DNA of 64,000 nucleotides from Kitasatospora sp. MAA19. GTDB lineage: Bacteria > Actinomycetota > Actinomycetes > Streptomycetales > Streptomycetaceae. A model generated the notes under the pieces. The model ran no database searches, was not told where the DNA came from, and saw only the letters and a list, made by a program, of their open reading frames with translations. Positions 15,710 to 25,197 of this stretch are shown here, piece after piece. Within the stretch, counting starts at the first letter, position 1. Each line of letters begins with the position of its first letter. The translations under genes were made by a program, and so were the position numbers. The stretch spans positions 124,001-188,000 of the forward strand of contig NZ_JARXYZ010000002.1 of assembly GCF_029894125.1 (NCBI RefSeq), given 5' to 3'.

Positions 15710-17560
15710 ATGCCGTCCTACCCCTTCCACACCACCCGCGAGGACGTCCGCATCCCGCTGCCCGACGGCACGCGGTTGGCCGCCCGGCTGTGGCGCCCGG
15801 TCGACGACGAACCCGTCCCCGCCGTCCTGGAGTACTCCTCCGGCCGGTTCACCGACCGGACCGCCGCCGAGGACGCCCGCCGCCACCCCTGGTACGCCGG
15901 CCACGGCTACGCCGCCGTCCGGGTGGACACCCGCGGCCACGGCAACTCCGACGGCCTGCCCGGCGAACCCGGCGGCGACCAGGAACTCGCCGACGGCGTC
16001 GCCGTCCTCGACTGGCTCGCCGACCGCCCCTGGAGCAGCGGCCGGGTCGGCCTGCTCGGCGTCGGCGCCGCCGGCACCACCGCCCTGCTGCTCGCGGCCC
16101 GCGCCCCCGACACCGTCGGCGCCGTGGTCACCGCCTGCCCCGAAGGCGGCCACCGCCTCGGCGGTGCCCTCCTCGCCGCCGGCCTGCACACCCGGCTCAC
16201 CGCGCTGATCGCCGACGCCGCCCTGCCGCCCGACCCCCGACACGTCGGCGACGCCTGGCGGGCCGGCTGGCTGGCCCGCCTGGAGTCCCTGGACCCGCCC
16301 GTCGACGCCTGGCTCACCGCCGGCGAGGCCACCGTCCCCGTCCCCGTCCCCACCTTCGCCATCGCCGGCTGGGGCGACCCGTCCTGCTCCTTCGTGCTGC
16401 GCCTGCTCGCCACCTCGCCCACCGCCCGCGCCCTGCTCGGCCCCTGGCCGCACGGCCTGCCCGAGGACACCCTCCCCGAGACCCTGCGCTGGTGGGACCA
16501 CTGGCTGCGCGACATCGACACCGGCGCCCTCGCCGAGCCCGCCCTGCGCAGCTGGACCGGCACCCGCTGGACCGGCGAGGAGGCCTGGCCCTCCCCCGAC
16601 ATCCGGGAGATCCACTACCGCCTCGACGGCCCGCTGCGCACCGCCGGCACCGCCTCCGACGACCGCTACGTCCTCGTCCGCTCCCCGCAGCACACCGGCC
16701 TCAACGCCGGCGCGTACGTCCCGCTCGGCCGCCCCGCCGACCGGCCGCCCGACCAGCGGGAGGAGGACGGGCGCTCGGTCTGCTTCGACTCCCACCCGCT
16801 GCCCGAACCGGTCGAACTGCTCGGCATCCCGACCGTGCGGCTGCGACTGCGCGACGACGGCCCGTCTGCCCAGATCACCGCCCGGCTCTGCGCCGTCGGC
16901 CCGGACGGCACCTCCGCGCTGCTCACCCGGGGCGTCCTGGTCGCCACCGGTCCCGACGCGGTCGTCGAGCTCGCCGCCTGCGCCGCCACCGTCCCGGCCG
17001 GACACCGGCTGCGGCTCACCCTCTCCTCCGTCTACTGGCCGTGGGTGTGGCCCACCCCGGGCGCCGCCGGCTACGCCCTCGACCCGTCCCGCTCCGCCCT
17101 CAGCCTGCCCACCCGCCACCTCGCCGCCGACGTCGGCGCGGCCACCGTCGCCTTCGCGGCCCCGGCCCTGCCCGAGCCGCTCGACATCCACCTCACCGAC
17201 CCGCTCACCGCCCGGCCCGAACACGTCACCATCCACGACATCGGCCGCCACGAATGGCGCACCGAACTCTCCCCCGCCACCGACGGCACCCGCACCCACC
17301 CCGACGGCCTGGTCCGCGACGAGCACACCGTCACCGCCTACCGCGTCCTCAGCGACGCCCCGCTCAGCGCCCAGGCCCGCACCGACCACACCGTCCGCCT
17401 CGAACGCCCCGACGCCGGCTGGGACGTCACCGTCCAGACCCGCACCCAACTCCGCTGCGAGGCCGGGCACTTCCTCAGTCTCGTGCAGCTGCGCGCACTG
17501 GAGGCCGGCTCGGTGGTGTTCGCCAGGGAGTGGCGGCACCGCGTCCCGCGCGACGGCTGA
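15710..17560 (+). CDS. CocE/NonD-family alpha/beta-hydrolase lacking the nucleophile serine
   Basis: 616 aa from ATG 15710, with GGGAG five bases upstream (ATG 15698 is an alternative). The N-terminal Peptidase_S15 domain (residues ~10-330) includes DTRGHGNSDG and GWGD (catalytic Asp region) and GPWPHG (catalytic His region). The C-terminal part (~360-600) is the jelly-roll X-Pro dipeptidyl-peptidase C domain. In the nucleophile elbow, usually GxSYxG, this protein reads GLLGVGAAGTT, placing Gly119 where Ser is expected. The other triad members look intact, so it may be a non-catalytic homolog or use another residue. No signal peptide is visible. Confidence 0.88.
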   Translation: MPSYPFHTTREDVRIPLPDGTRLAARLWRPVDDEPVPAVLEYSSGRFTDRTAAEDARRHPWYAGHGYAAVRVDTRGHGNSDGLPGEPGGDQELADGVAVLDWLADRPWSSGRVGLLGVGAAGTTALLLAARAPDTVGAVVTACPEGGHRLGGALLAAGLHTRLTALIADAALPPDPRHVGDAWRAGWLARLESLDPPVDAWLTAGEATVPVPVPTFAIAGWGDPSCSFVLRLLATSPTARALLGPWPHGLPEDTLPETLRWWDHWLRDIDTGALAEPALRSWTGTRWTGEEAWPSPDIREIHYRLDGPLRTAGTASDDRYVLVRSPQHTGLNAGAYVPLGRPADRPPDQREEDGRSVCFDSHPLPEPVELLGIPTVRLRLRDDGPSAQITARLCAVGPDGTSALLTRGVLVATGPDAVVELAACAATVPAGHRLRLTLSSVYWPWVWPTPGAAGYALDPSRSALSLPTRHLAADVGAATVAFAAPALPEPLDIHLTDPLTARPEHVTIHDIGRHEWRTELSPATDGTRTHPDGLVRDEHTVTAYRVLSDAPLSAQARTDHTVRLERPDAGWDVTVQTRTQLRCEAGHFLSLVQLRALEAGSVVFAREWRHRVPRDG

Positions 17561-17587
17561 GACCGCCTAAAAGTGCGCCTTATGCCT

Positions 17588-17617
17588 TTGCTTTCATTTC
17601 TTCCACTGCTTTATAAA
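17588..17617 (+). promoter_or_regulatory. Promoter giving a probably leaderless racemase mRNA
   Basis: TTGCTT, an 18-bp spacer and TATAAA in a locally AT-rich 60-bp stretch. The -10 hexamer ends eight bases before the racemase ATG at 17625 and no Shine-Dalgarno is present, so transcription likely starts at or beside the start codon. Confidence 0.65.
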
Positions 17618-17624
17618 TAGCGCC

Positions 17625-18317
17625 ATGAAGACCCTCGGCCTGATCGGCGGCATGAGCTGGGAATCCACCGCCGAGTACTACCGCCTCCTCAACGAGCTCA
17701 CCCGCGACCGCCTCGGCGGCCTGCACTCCGCCCCACTCGTGCTGTACTCGGTCGACTTCGCCGCCGTCGAACGGCTCCAGTCCGAGGGCCGCTGGACCGA
17801 GGCCGGCGAACTCCTGGCCGACGCGGCACGGTCGCTGGAGGCGGCGGGCGCCGAACTGCTGCTGATCTGCACCAACACCATGCACAAGGTCGCCGACCAG
17901 GTCGCGGCAGCGGTCTCCACCCCCCTGCTGCACCTCGCCGACGCCACCGCACGCGCCGTCCGGGCGGCCGGGCTGCGCCGGGTCGGGCTGCTCGGCACGG
18001 CCTTCACGATGGAACAGGACTTCTACCGGGCCCGCCTGGCCGCCCACGACCTCGATGTCCTCGTCCCGGACCCCGACGGCCGCGCCCTGGTGCACCGGGT
18101 GATCTACCAGGAGCTGTGCCTCGGGGTCGTCCGCGAGGAATCCCGGGCGGCCTACCGCCGGGTGATCGACGACCTGGTCGCGGCGGGCGCGGAGGGGATC
18201 ATCCTCGGCTGCACCGAGATCGAACTGCTCGTCCGCCCCGAGGACAGCCCCGTCCCCGTCTTCCCCACCACCCGGCTGCACGCCGAGGCCGCGATCGACG
18301 CCGCCCTGTCCGCGTAG
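17625..18317 (+). CDS. Aspartate/glutamate racemase-family amino-acid racemase
   Basis: 230 aa. It starts MKTLGLIGGMSWEST, the conserved beginning of the YgeA/RacX group. The two catalytic cysteines are in LICTNTMH and LGCTEIELL, as needed for cofactor-independent two-base racemisation. It may interconvert L- and D-forms of Asp, Glu or a broader set of amino acids in the cytoplasm. It stands alone between the CocE-like gene and a hypothetical gene, with its own promoter and a likely leaderless start. Confidence 0.94.
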   Translation: MKTLGLIGGMSWESTAEYYRLLNELTRDRLGGLHSAPLVLYSVDFAAVERLQSEGRWTEAGELLADAARSLEAAGAELLLICTNTMHKVADQVAAAVSTPLLHLADATARAVRAAGLRRVGLLGTAFTMEQDFYRARLAAHDLDVLVPDPDGRALVHRVIYQELCLGVVREESRAAYRRVIDDLVAAGAEGIILGCTEIELLVRPEDSPVPVFPTTRLHAEAAIDAALSA

Positions 18318-18490
18318 CGCGTCCGGACCGGACCGGGCCGTCCGACGCCGGGTCAGCCTGCCGGGGTGGCGGAGCCGGGGCCCGCCCGGCCGGTCTCGCC
18401 GGGCCCACGCCGCCGCGGGTTCCCCGATGGGGGCGGTCGTCCGCGGGAGCCCGGCCGGGTGTGTCGGTGGCCGCCGCTACGGTCGTCCCC

Positions 18491-19108
18491 ATGGAACCGG
18501 AATTCGCCAACCAGCACGAGCCGTTGCCCGGACGGGTCGGCCACGTCGCGGCCATCGAGTCGCTCACGCTCGACGGTCGCCGCTACTTCTTCGGCTTCGA
18601 CCACCGCAGCGATCTGGTCGTCTCGCCCCTCATCGACGACCCGGACGCGATGGCCGCCTTCGCCGCCGAGCACCTGCGCCAGAGCGACGGCCCGCACGAT
18701 CCGGCCTACTGGGCGGCCCTGGTCGCCGAGGCGGTCGACGGCTCCGCGCTGGTGGACCACGACGCCGAGCGGGAGTTCACCACCGAGGGCCTGCGCACCG
18801 AGCTGCCGGACCCGGACAGCCACCTGCTCTACCTCCTCGACGCGGTCACCGACCTCGACGAGGACACCGGCCTGCCGGCCGACCTCCCACCGGCCTGCGA
18901 GCGCCTGGGTCTCGCCGGGCCCGACGATGACGACTTCGCGGACAGCGTCGACGACTGCCTGGAGGCCGTCCTGGCCGAGGGGCCGCTCGGCCGCCCCGAC
19001 GAGTGGACGGTCGTCCGCGGCTACCTCGGCTCCGCCATCGGCGCCCTGCCCGGGAACTGGGGCCTGCTGTTCGGCCCCCTCGCGGAGGGCCTCGGCCGGA
19101 GCCGGTGA
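18491..19108 (+). CDS. Acidic hypothetical protein
   Basis: 205 aa from ATG 18491 (MEPEFANQHEPLPGRVG). Very acidic (many Asp/Glu, for example DAVTDLDEDTG and GPDDDDFADSVDDCLEAVL), soluble, without signal or membrane segment. GC-biased third positions and a hairpin right after the stop support a real gene. I do not recognise a family. The preceding 18318-18490 spacer is GC-rich and shows nothing specific. Confidence 0.72.
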   Translation: MEPEFANQHEPLPGRVGHVAAIESLTLDGRRYFFGFDHRSDLVVSPLIDDPDAMAAFAAEHLRQSDGPHDPAYWAALVAEAVDGSALVDHDAEREFTTEGLRTELPDPDSHLLYLLDAVTDLDEDTGLPADLPPACERLGLAGPDDDDFADSVDDCLEAVLAEGPLGRPDEWTVVRGYLGSAIGALPGNWGLLFGPLAEGLGRSR

Positions 19109-19148
19109 GCACCGGCCGGACGAGGCGGAGGCGGCCGCCCGGTGCTCA
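19106..19148. terminator. Hairpin terminator after the acidic hypothetical gene
   Basis: Ten-base-pair stem TGAGCACCGG/CCGGTGCTCA whose left arm starts on the TGA stop codon itself. Confidence 0.75.
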
Positions 19149-19189
19149 CGGCTCCGGGCGGGCCGAGGCGACGTTCGCGGCACTCCCCT

Positions 19190-19212
19190 GGGGTGATCGC
19201 GTCCATCACCCC
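19190..19212. terminator. Second hairpin in the convergent gap
   Basis: GGGGTGAT-7 nt-ATCACCCC about 200 bases downstream of the phosphotransferase stop (minus strand). Bases 19213-19410 hold no gene or clear signal. Confidence 0.45.
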
Positions 19213-19410
19213 GCCTCCGGCACCTTCACGATCAGCAACGTGCCCCGGCGGCCCGCCCGGCCCGGGTGGGCAGGCGTCCGCGCATCGCGATCAGTGGATG
19301 GCCCGGACGCTACCCGAGCCGGACCGCCCACTGGTCGACCGTTCGGTAAAACCTGCCGGGACCGGGACCGGGGCGGGCACCGACGGCGGGCACCGACAGT
19401 GGGCCGACGC

Positions 19411-20286
19411 TCAACCCTCCGCCAGCACCTCCCCGATCACGCGCCGGGCGATGCCCGCCATGACCGGGTTGGTCTCCCGGTAGTAGTCCAGCTCCCGCAG
19501 CGCGACCGACAGCGCCCAGCCCCGCCCGCGCGCCCAGGCCGCGTCGTCGGCGCCCACCGCCGCCCGGAAGGCGCCCCGGGCCGACGCCGGCAGCACGTAC
19601 CAGACCGGGATCAGGTCCACGGCCGGATCGCCCAGGCCCACGCAACCGAAGTCGATGACGGCGCTCAGCCGCCCGCTGTCGGACACCAGCAGGTTGCCCG
19701 GCTGAAGGTCCGAGTGGATCCAGACCGCCGGGCCGCGGTGCCCGGGGGCCCGCAGGGCGGCGCCCCAGGCGGCCGTCGCCGCCTCGGTGTCGACGACTCC
19801 GCGCAGCCCCGCGATCGCGGCCCTGGTCACGCCGTCCCGCTCCCCCAGCGGTTCGCTGCGGAAGGAGGCGGGACCGCCCGCCGGGTCCACCCGCCGCAGG
19901 GCTCGCACGAACGCGGCCAAGTCGGCTGCCAGGAGACCGGGTTCGGCGATCCGGTCGACCACCGGGTTCGCGCCGCCCAGCCAGCCGAGGACGGACCACG
20001 GCCACGGGTAGCCGTCGGCCGGCCCTCCCACGCCCAGCGGCACGGGAACGGCGACGGGCAGCGCCGGGGCCAGGTGCGGCAGCCAGGCGTGCTCCTTGGC
20101 GATGTCGTCCGCCACCCCCGCGATGCGGGGAAGGCGCACCACCAGGTCCCCGCCCAGGCGGTACATCGCGTTGCTGGTGCCGGCCGAGTCGACCGACTCC
20201 ACCGGGAGGCCGGCCCATTGCGGGAACTGCCCGGCGATCAGCCGCCGCACCAGCGCGTCGTCGATGTCCAGCTCGTCGGCGTGCAT
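19411..20286 (-). CDS. Aminoglycoside-phosphotransferase-like kinase (APH family)
   Basis: 291 aa from ATG giving MHADELDIDD; an in-frame ATG five codons earlier also has a purine-rich leader. Kinase-like features: an N-lobe with RLGGDLVVRLPRI (ATP-contact Lys replaced by Arg/Val context typical of this group), catalytic loop WIHSDLQPGNLL (HxDxxxxN), metal-binding DFGCVGLGDPAVDL, and C-terminal helices. Such proteins phosphorylate aminoglycosides or unrelated hydroxylated small molecules; the substrate is not predictable and resistance should not be assumed. Located upstream of, and on the same strand as, a phage-like gap-free hypothetical region ending at the convergent terminators. Confidence 0.9.
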   Translation of the reverse strand: MHADELDIDDALVRRLIAGQFPQWAGLPVESVDSAGTSNAMYRLGGDLVVRLPRIAGVADDIAKEHAWLPHLAPALPVAVPVPLGVGGPADGYPWPWSVLGWLGGANPVVDRIAEPGLLAADLAAFVRALRRVDPAGGPASFRSEPLGERDGVTRAAIAGLRGVVDTEAATAAWGAALRAPGHRGPAVWIHSDLQPGNLLVSDSGRLSAVIDFGCVGLGDPAVDLIPVWYVLPASARGAFRAAVGADDAAWARGRGWALSVALRELDYYRETNPVMAGIARRVIGEVLAEG

Positions 20287-20437
20287 CCTGCCCGCTGCCA
20301 TGCCCTGCCCACCCTCTCGTGTACCGGCTCGGGTGCCGGCCGGTCCGGCCAGGAACGCCACGAACCGCTCCGCGCCCGGCGGCGGCACCCGACCCTGCCA
20401 GCGCGGCGACGGCCCCGCAACCGAAATACGGCGGGGC

Positions 20438-21292
20438 TCACTCCCGGACGGCGAGGTCCTGGCTGCCCACCACCTTCAGCAGCCGCAGCGCCTCGTGCGA
20501 GGGCGTGCCGGGCGCCGCGGTGTAGAAGATGATCCACTGGTCGCTGTGCGGGTCGTGCAACGCCTCGCAGTCGAGGTCGAGCGGGCCCACCACGGGGTGG
20601 AGGATGCGCTTGTGGGTCGAGCGGCGGACCTCGACGTCCTGTCGCGCCCACAGTTCCCGGAACTCGGCGCTCACGGCGGACAGTCGGTCGACCAGGCCGC
20701 GCACCCCGCGGTCGGCGGGGTAGCGGGCCGCCGCGACCCGCAGGTCGGCGACGGCCCGGAGGGCGATCTGCTCGACGTCGGCGGGGTGGTACCGGGCCCG
20801 GGCCCCGGGGTCGGTGAAGAGCTGCCGGATCGTGTTGCGTTCGCCGGGCGGCAGCGTCGAGAAGTCCCCGAGCAACGCGGCCGCCATGGCGTTCCAGGCG
20901 AGCACGTCGCGGGCGGCGCTGCAGACCATCGCCGGCGTGTCGTCGAGCCGGTCGAGCAGGTGCAGGACGCCCGGACGCACGTCGCGGGCGAGTCCGGGCG
21001 GCGGGCCGGGCGGCTCGCCGACGAGGTGGTGCAGGTGGGCGCGCTCGGCGTCGGACAGCCGCAGCGCCCGGCTGATCGCCCCGATCATCTGGCGGGACGG
21101 CCTCGGCCCCCGGCCCTGTTCAAGGCGGATGTAGTACTCCACGGACATGCCGGCGAGTTGGGCGACCTCCTGGCGGCGCAGGCCCGGAGTGCGGCGCCGC
21201 CCGCCGGTCGGCAGGCCGACGTCGGCCGGCTGGATCCGCGCGCGCCAGCGCCGCAGGAAGGCGGCCAGCTCCGCCCGGTCGACATGTTCCAC
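20438..21292 (-). CDS. XRE-family regulator with MmyB-like ligand domain
   Basis: 284 aa from GTG 21292 (VEHVDRAELAAFL). The HTH is TPGLRRQEVAQLAGMSVEYYIRLEQGRG, followed by the MmyB-like domain with the diagnostic WNAMAAALLGDFSTLPPGERN, RYHPAD, a central AAARYPAD helix and DPHSDQWIIFYTA at the end. In actinobacteria these regulators are typically divergent from a short-chain dehydrogenase that they control, exactly as here. The ligand pocket of MmyB-like proteins binds fatty-acyl-like molecules in a characterised case; ligand here unknown. Confidence 0.93.
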   Translation of the reverse strand: MEHVDRAELAAFLRRWRARIQPADVGLPTGGRRRTPGLRRQEVAQLAGMSVEYYIRLEQGRGPRPSRQMIGAISRALRLSDAERAHLHHLVGEPPGPPPGLARDVRPGVLHLLDRLDDTPAMVCSAARDVLAWNAMAAALLGDFSTLPPGERNTIRQLFTDPGARARYHPADVEQIALRAVADLRVAAARYPADRGVRGLVDRLSAVSAEFRELWARQDVEVRRSTHKRILHPVVGPLDLDCEALHDPHSDQWIIFYTAAPGTPSHEALRLLKVVGSQDLAVRE

Positions 21293-21394
21293 GCCCCCAG
21301 TCTGGCCCGGCCGCGCCGGTGCCACCATGGGACCGCCGATACCACCCTCGACAGTGCTCTCCCGGCCCCGGTGCCGGGCGGCCAGGGTGGCGCC

Positions 21395-22141
21395 ATGACC
21401 ACCACCGCAGCGGACCACCGCATCGTCCTGATCACCGGCGCCAACAAGGGAATCGGCCTCGCCACCGCCCGGGAACTCGCCGGGGCCGGGCACACCGTCC
21501 TGATCGGCGCCCGCGACCACCGGCGCGGCACCGAGGCCGCCGCCGAGCTCACCGCACAGGGCCTCGACGCCCGTTTCGTCCACCTCGACGTCACCGACAC
21601 CGCGACGATCGCCGCCGCGGCGGAGCTGATCGACGCCGAGTACGGCCGGCTGGACACCCTGATCAACAACGCGGGCGTCGCCCGGGACCAGCAGCGCACA
21701 CCGGACCAACTGCCGGTCGAGGCAATGCGCGAGACGTACGAGACCAACGTGTTCGGCGTCGTCGCCGTCACCAACGCCATGCTCCCGCTGCTGCGCAGGT
21801 CGCCCGCGGGCTACGTCGGCAACGTCTCCAGCGGCCTGGCCAGCTTCTCCTTCCTCGCCGATCCGGACTCCCCGCTGTGGGAGCACGCGGCCCTGCTCGC
21901 CTACAACTCCTCGAAGGCCGCGCTCAACGCCGTCACCCTCGTCTACGCCCGTGTCCTGCGCGACACCGGCATCAGGGTCAACGCGCTGGAGCCGGGCTAC
22001 TGCGCGACCGACCTGAACGGCCACGCCGGCCACCTCAGCGCCGAGCAGGGCGGACGCACCATCGCGGGACAGGTCACCGCGTCACAGGACGGTCCGACGG
22101 GCGCCTTCTTCAACCCGAGCGGCGGCACCTACCCCTGGTAG
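21395..22141 (+). CDS. SDR-family NAD(P)-dependent oxidoreductase
   Basis: 248 aa from ATG 21395. Classical SDR motifs: TGANKGIG (cofactor loop), LDVTD, INNAGVA, catalytic Ser in VGNVSSGLAS, and YNSSKAALN with the Tyr-x-x-x-Lys pair (YNSSK). The end, PGYCATDLNGHAG...DGPTGAFFNPSGGTYPW, resembles carbonyl-reductase-like SDRs. It is divergent from the MmyB-like regulator with 102 bases between the start codons, a frequent actinobacterial regulator-target pair. Confidence 0.94.
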   Translation: MTTTAADHRIVLITGANKGIGLATARELAGAGHTVLIGARDHRRGTEAAAELTAQGLDARFVHLDVTDTATIAAAAELIDAEYGRLDTLINNAGVARDQQRTPDQLPVEAMRETYETNVFGVVAVTNAMLPLLRRSPAGYVGNVSSGLASFSFLADPDSPLWEHAALLAYNSSKAALNAVTLVYARVLRDTGIRVNALEPGYCATDLNGHAGHLSAEQGGRTIAGQVTASQDGPTGAFFNPSGGTYPW

Positions 22142-22250
22142 ACCCCGCCGAGGGGCCGGGCGGCCGGCGCAGGTCGTCACAGACGACTGTCACCAGCGCG
22201 ATCGGCGTGCTCGCCCCCACCGCACGGGAGGACCGCCGCCGGGCGCGGCA

Positions 22251-22281
22251 AGGGCCCGGCAGCCACCCGCTGCCGGGCCCT
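22251..22281. terminator. Bidirectional hairpin terminator
   Basis: Perfect 12-bp stem AGGGCCCGGCAG/CTGCCGGGCCCT with a 7-nt loop between the convergent SDR and protease genes. Confidence 0.85.
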
Positions 22282-22303
22282 CAGGTCGTGCCGTCGACCG
22301 GTG

Positions 22304-23854
22304 TCAGCTGGTCTGGACGGAGGTGTCGTCGATCACGAAGCTCGTCTGCAGCGAGGTGTCCTCGGTGCCGGTGAACTTCACGGTGACGCTCTGGCCCGCG
22401 TAGGACGAGAGGTCGAAGGTGCGCTGCTGGTAGCCGGCCGCGGCGTCCACGTTGGAGTAGGTCTTCAGCGTGGTGCCGTTCACCGACACGGCCAGCTTGT
22501 CGTACGCGGTGGTGCCGGTCTCGGCGGTGTCGATGTGCAGCCAGAAGCTCAGCGTCGCCTTGCAGCCGGCCGGGATGGTCACCGTCTGCGAGAGCGAGTC
22601 GGTGTGCGAGGAGCCGTAGCCGTCCAGCCACGCCTTCCACGAACCGCCGTGGGCCGCCTGCGAGGAGCTGTTGTCCACCACGCCGGAGCTGGTCGTCCAC
22701 GGCGCCGCGGTGCCGGTCTCGAAGCCCGCGTTGCCCAGCAGCTGCGCCGGGGTGCAGGAGCCGCCACCGCCACCGGCGACGGTCCAGGTGAAGCTCGCGG
22801 TCCCGGTCTTGCCGGCCGAGTCCTTCACCGTGACGGTCACCGGGTAGCTGCCCGCGGTGGTGGCGGTGCCGGTGATCGCGCCGGTGGAGGCGTTGATGAC
22901 CAGGCCGGTGGGCAGGCCGGTGGCCGCGTAGGACAGCGGCGCGGTGCCACCGGAGGCGTTGATCTGCAGGTTCACGGCGCCACCGACCGCGGTGGACTGG
23001 TCACCGGGGCTGCTCACGGAGACGGCGCCGCTGCCGGCCGGCTTGGTGAGCAGGCAGCCGGCCACGTTGAGGTCGATGACCCGGCCGGTGCCGAGGCAGG
23101 TGGTGAACCAGTAGGTCTCCTCACCGTAGCTCTGGCCCTTGGTGGCCGTGGTGGTGCCGTCGGCGGCGACCTCGCACGGGTTGTCGAGGGTGCACATCTC
23201 ACCGTTGTCGTTACCGGTGTTGTTGATGCCGATGATCCGCCCGCTGGCGGAGTCGATGATCGGCGAGCCGGAGGTGCCGTGCGTGGTGTTGCAGCCGGAG
23301 CTGTAGCGCAGCGAGTCGTGCCAGGTCCACTGGTCCTCGCGCAGGGTGGGCACGAACCCGTTGACGGAGCAGTTCCACACCTGCTTCCAGTACGAGGAGG
23401 GTATGTACATCGCGGCGCCGTCGGCCGGGTGGGTGTCGTTGACGGTCAGCGCGGTGGCGCCGTACTTGGAGGTGATCGAGCCGTAGGTGTCGGTGAGTTG
23501 GTAGAGCGCGACGTCGGTGCCGGTCATCGTCGCGTAGAGCACCTTGTCGGCCTGGACGGTGCCGAGGCTGTTGCCGGCGCCGTCGAGCAGGGTGCCGCTG
23601 CGGCTCGCGCTGACGTTCTGGATGACCTGGCCGGCCGAGGGCATGGTCGGCAGGCAGTGGCCGTTGGTGAGCATCAGGGCCCGGTCGCCGGCCACCGAGG
23701 TGGGGTAACGCACCAGCGAGGCCGAGCAGTTGCTCAGGGCGATGGTGGACGTCAGGTCGCTGGCCTGGACGGCGTGCGCGGGAGCGGCGGCGAGGGTCAG
23801 CCCGCCCGCGACGACGGCGCCGACGCCGGCCATCGCGGCAAGTCTCTTGAACAT
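22304..23854 (-). CDS. Secreted trypsin-like serine protease with Ig-like and C-terminal binding domains
   Basis: 516 aa from the ATG giving MFKRLAAM, preceded by AAGGAGA. A signal peptide ends near APAHA. The protease domain has His66 (TNGHC), Asp114 (TGTDVAL) and Ser195 (GTSGSPII). Around residues 280-370 is a He_PIG-type Ig-like domain ([22 protein letters not shown]). After a GGGGGSC linker the last ~140 residues ([12 protein letters not shown]..., [11 protein letters not shown]..., [14 protein letters not shown]) look like a beta-sandwich carbohydrate- or protein-binding module. It probably degrades extracellular protein while attached to a polymer or surface. Two cysteine pairs in the protease domain are consistent with export. 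Confidence 0.93.
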   Translation of the reverse strand: MFKRLAAMAGVGAVVAGGLTLAAAPAHAVQASDLTSTIALSNCSASLVRYPTSVAGDRALMLTNGHCLPTMPSAGQVIQNVSASRSGTLLDGAGNSLGTVQADKVLYATMTGTDVALYQLTDTYGSITSKYGATALTVNDTHPADGAAMYIPSSYWKQVWNCSVNGFVPTLREDQWTWHDSLRYSSGCNTTHGTSGSPIIDSASGRIIGINNTGNDNGEMCTLDNPCEVAADGTTTATKGQSYGEETYWFTTCLGTGRVIDLNVAGCLLTKPAGSGAVSVSSPGDQSTAVGGAVNLQINASGGTAPLSYAATGLPTGLVINASTGAITGTATTAGSYPVTVTVKDSAGKTGTASFTWTVAGGGGGSCTPAQLLGNAGFETGTAAPWTTSSGVVDNSSSQAAHGGSWKAWLDGYGSSHTDSLSQTVTIPAGCKATLSFWLHIDTAETGTTAYDKLAVSVNGTTLKTYSNVDAAAGYQQRTFDLSSYAGQSVTVKFTGTEDTSLQTSFVIDDTSVQTS

Positions 23855-23934
23855 GGCTCTCCTTGTGGGGGATCGCGGGGTGTACGACTGGTCGCCGAGG
23901 CCCGCGCCGCACGAAAGTGCCATGGTCACTTCAA

Positions 23935-23946
23935 ACGGTCAACCGT
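23935..23946. promoter_or_regulatory. Short palindrome upstream of the protease gene
   Basis: ACGGT-CA-ACCGT about 80 bases before the protease start, in an AT-richer patch containing a TTGACC element on the minus strand. Possible operator or promoter part; weak. Confidence 0.3.
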
Positions 23947-24079
23947 ATTGGCCGAACTCGCCACCGGCAATCGGCCGTTGTGCCCCGGGACGGCAACCAT
24001 CCGCCCCGGTATGCCCGTTAAGGGCGGGCCCGGTGGCACCCCGGGGCGCCGACCGTGCCCGCCGCTGCGGAGGCGAAGG

Positions 24080-25030
24080 CTACGGCTGCGGGAAGGAGTT
24101 CGCGTCCACGTCGTCGGTCTTGGCGTTGCCGCCGACCGTCGGCTGGAGGGTGATCGACCAGGACGTCGCGGTACGGCCGGTCTCGAACGCCAGCGTGTCC
24201 TGGAACTTGGTGAACCGGCAGCTCTGCGTGAACGCCTTCGCGTCCGAGTCCCAGTCCACCCCGCCGGCGAAGTACACCTCGTACGTGCCGTCCTCGACGC
24301 CCTCGATGCTGGCCTTCTGCCCCTTGGCCACGTACACCGAGTGCACCGACTTGCCGTTCAGCGCGAGCGAGACGACCGCGTCCCCCTTGCCGCCGTTGTC
24401 GACCTTGAACACGCCCTCGCCGCGCAGCCGCCCCTCACGGACCAGGGTGCCGTTGTCCAGCGCGCGGGACTGCTGCTTCGGGGTCTGCGGGACGGCGAAG
24501 GTCGTCGGGTAGCCGGCCGCCGCCATCTTGGCGAGGGCCGCCGACACCGCGGCCAGGCTCGCGGAGGCGCCGAACTCCGCCTGCGCGGAGCCCACCGCGC
24601 AGACGCCCCTGCTCTTGATGTCGCTGCGGACCTTCGTCGCGTCGGTGGCGAGCGAGGTGAGCGCCGTCACCAGCTCGGCCCGCACCGTCGTGACCGCGGC
24701 CGGCTCGTCCGCCAGGCCCAGGCCCCGGCCGGCCGTCCGCGCGCTGGTGGCGATGCCGCCGAGCACGCCGTCGAGGTCGCTCAGGGTCTTGGCCCCGGCC
24801 ACCTGGCCGAGCGCGGCGTTGACCGGATCGATGTTCTGGCCGAGCACCGGGCCGTACGGCGGCACGGTCGGCGTGGGCGTGGGCGTCGGCGTGGGGGTCG
24901 GCGCCGGTACGGGCAGGGCGCCGGCCGCACCGGTGGACCGCCCGCCCGCAGCGCCTCCGCCGCCGCTGGAGCAGGCCGCGAGCAGCAGCGCGATACCGAC
25001 GGCCAGACCGGCCCTGGTGATGGATTTCAT
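24080..25030 (-). CDS. Lipoprotein of unknown function
   Basis: 316 aa from the ATG giving MKSITRAGLAV. Type-II signal with lipobox LLAAC, then a glycine/serine stretch and a (PT)n spacer (TPTPTPTPTPT) that would hold the domain off the membrane. The following ~250 residues contain a helical part (VNAALGQVAGAKTLSDLDGVLGGI, VRAELVTALTSLATDATKV) and a beta-rich C-terminal part (VAKGQKASIEGVEDGTYEVYFAGGVDW) ending in FETGRTATSWSITLQPTVGG. Probably an extracytoplasmic structural or binding protein. It is divergent from a membrane-anchored esterase gene. Confidence 0.87.
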   Translation of the reverse strand: MKSITRAGLAVGIALLLAACSSGGGGAAGGRSTGAAGALPVPAPTPTPTPTPTPTVPPYGPVLGQNIDPVNAALGQVAGAKTLSDLDGVLGGIATSARTAGRGLGLADEPAAVTTVRAELVTALTSLATDATKVRSDIKSRGVCAVGSAQAEFGASASLAAVSAALAKMAAAGYPTTFAVPQTPKQQSRALDNGTLVREGRLRGEGVFKVDNGGKGDAVVSLALNGKSVHSVYVAKGQKASIEGVEDGTYEVYFAGGVDWDSDAKAFTQSCRFTKFQDTLAFETGRTATSWSITLQPTVGGNAKTDDVDANSFPQP

Positions 25031-25197
25031 GAACCCCGCCCCGGTGACGTCCCGTGCACACAGCGTGCACGTGCACGCCGCCATGGTGCCGAGCCCGGGC
25101 AACCGGGTCAACCGGATTCACGCGGCCCCGCAGGAGGAGGTACAGGGGGTGCAGGGGGCGCCCGGAGGCGCCGAAGGGGGTCAACTACGATCGGGGC

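Noticed and set aside
19411-20286. Aminoglycoside resistance gene
   Set aside because: APH fold is clear, but sequence gives no evidence for aminoglycoside as substrate; most genomic APH-like genes of this kind are uncharacterised.
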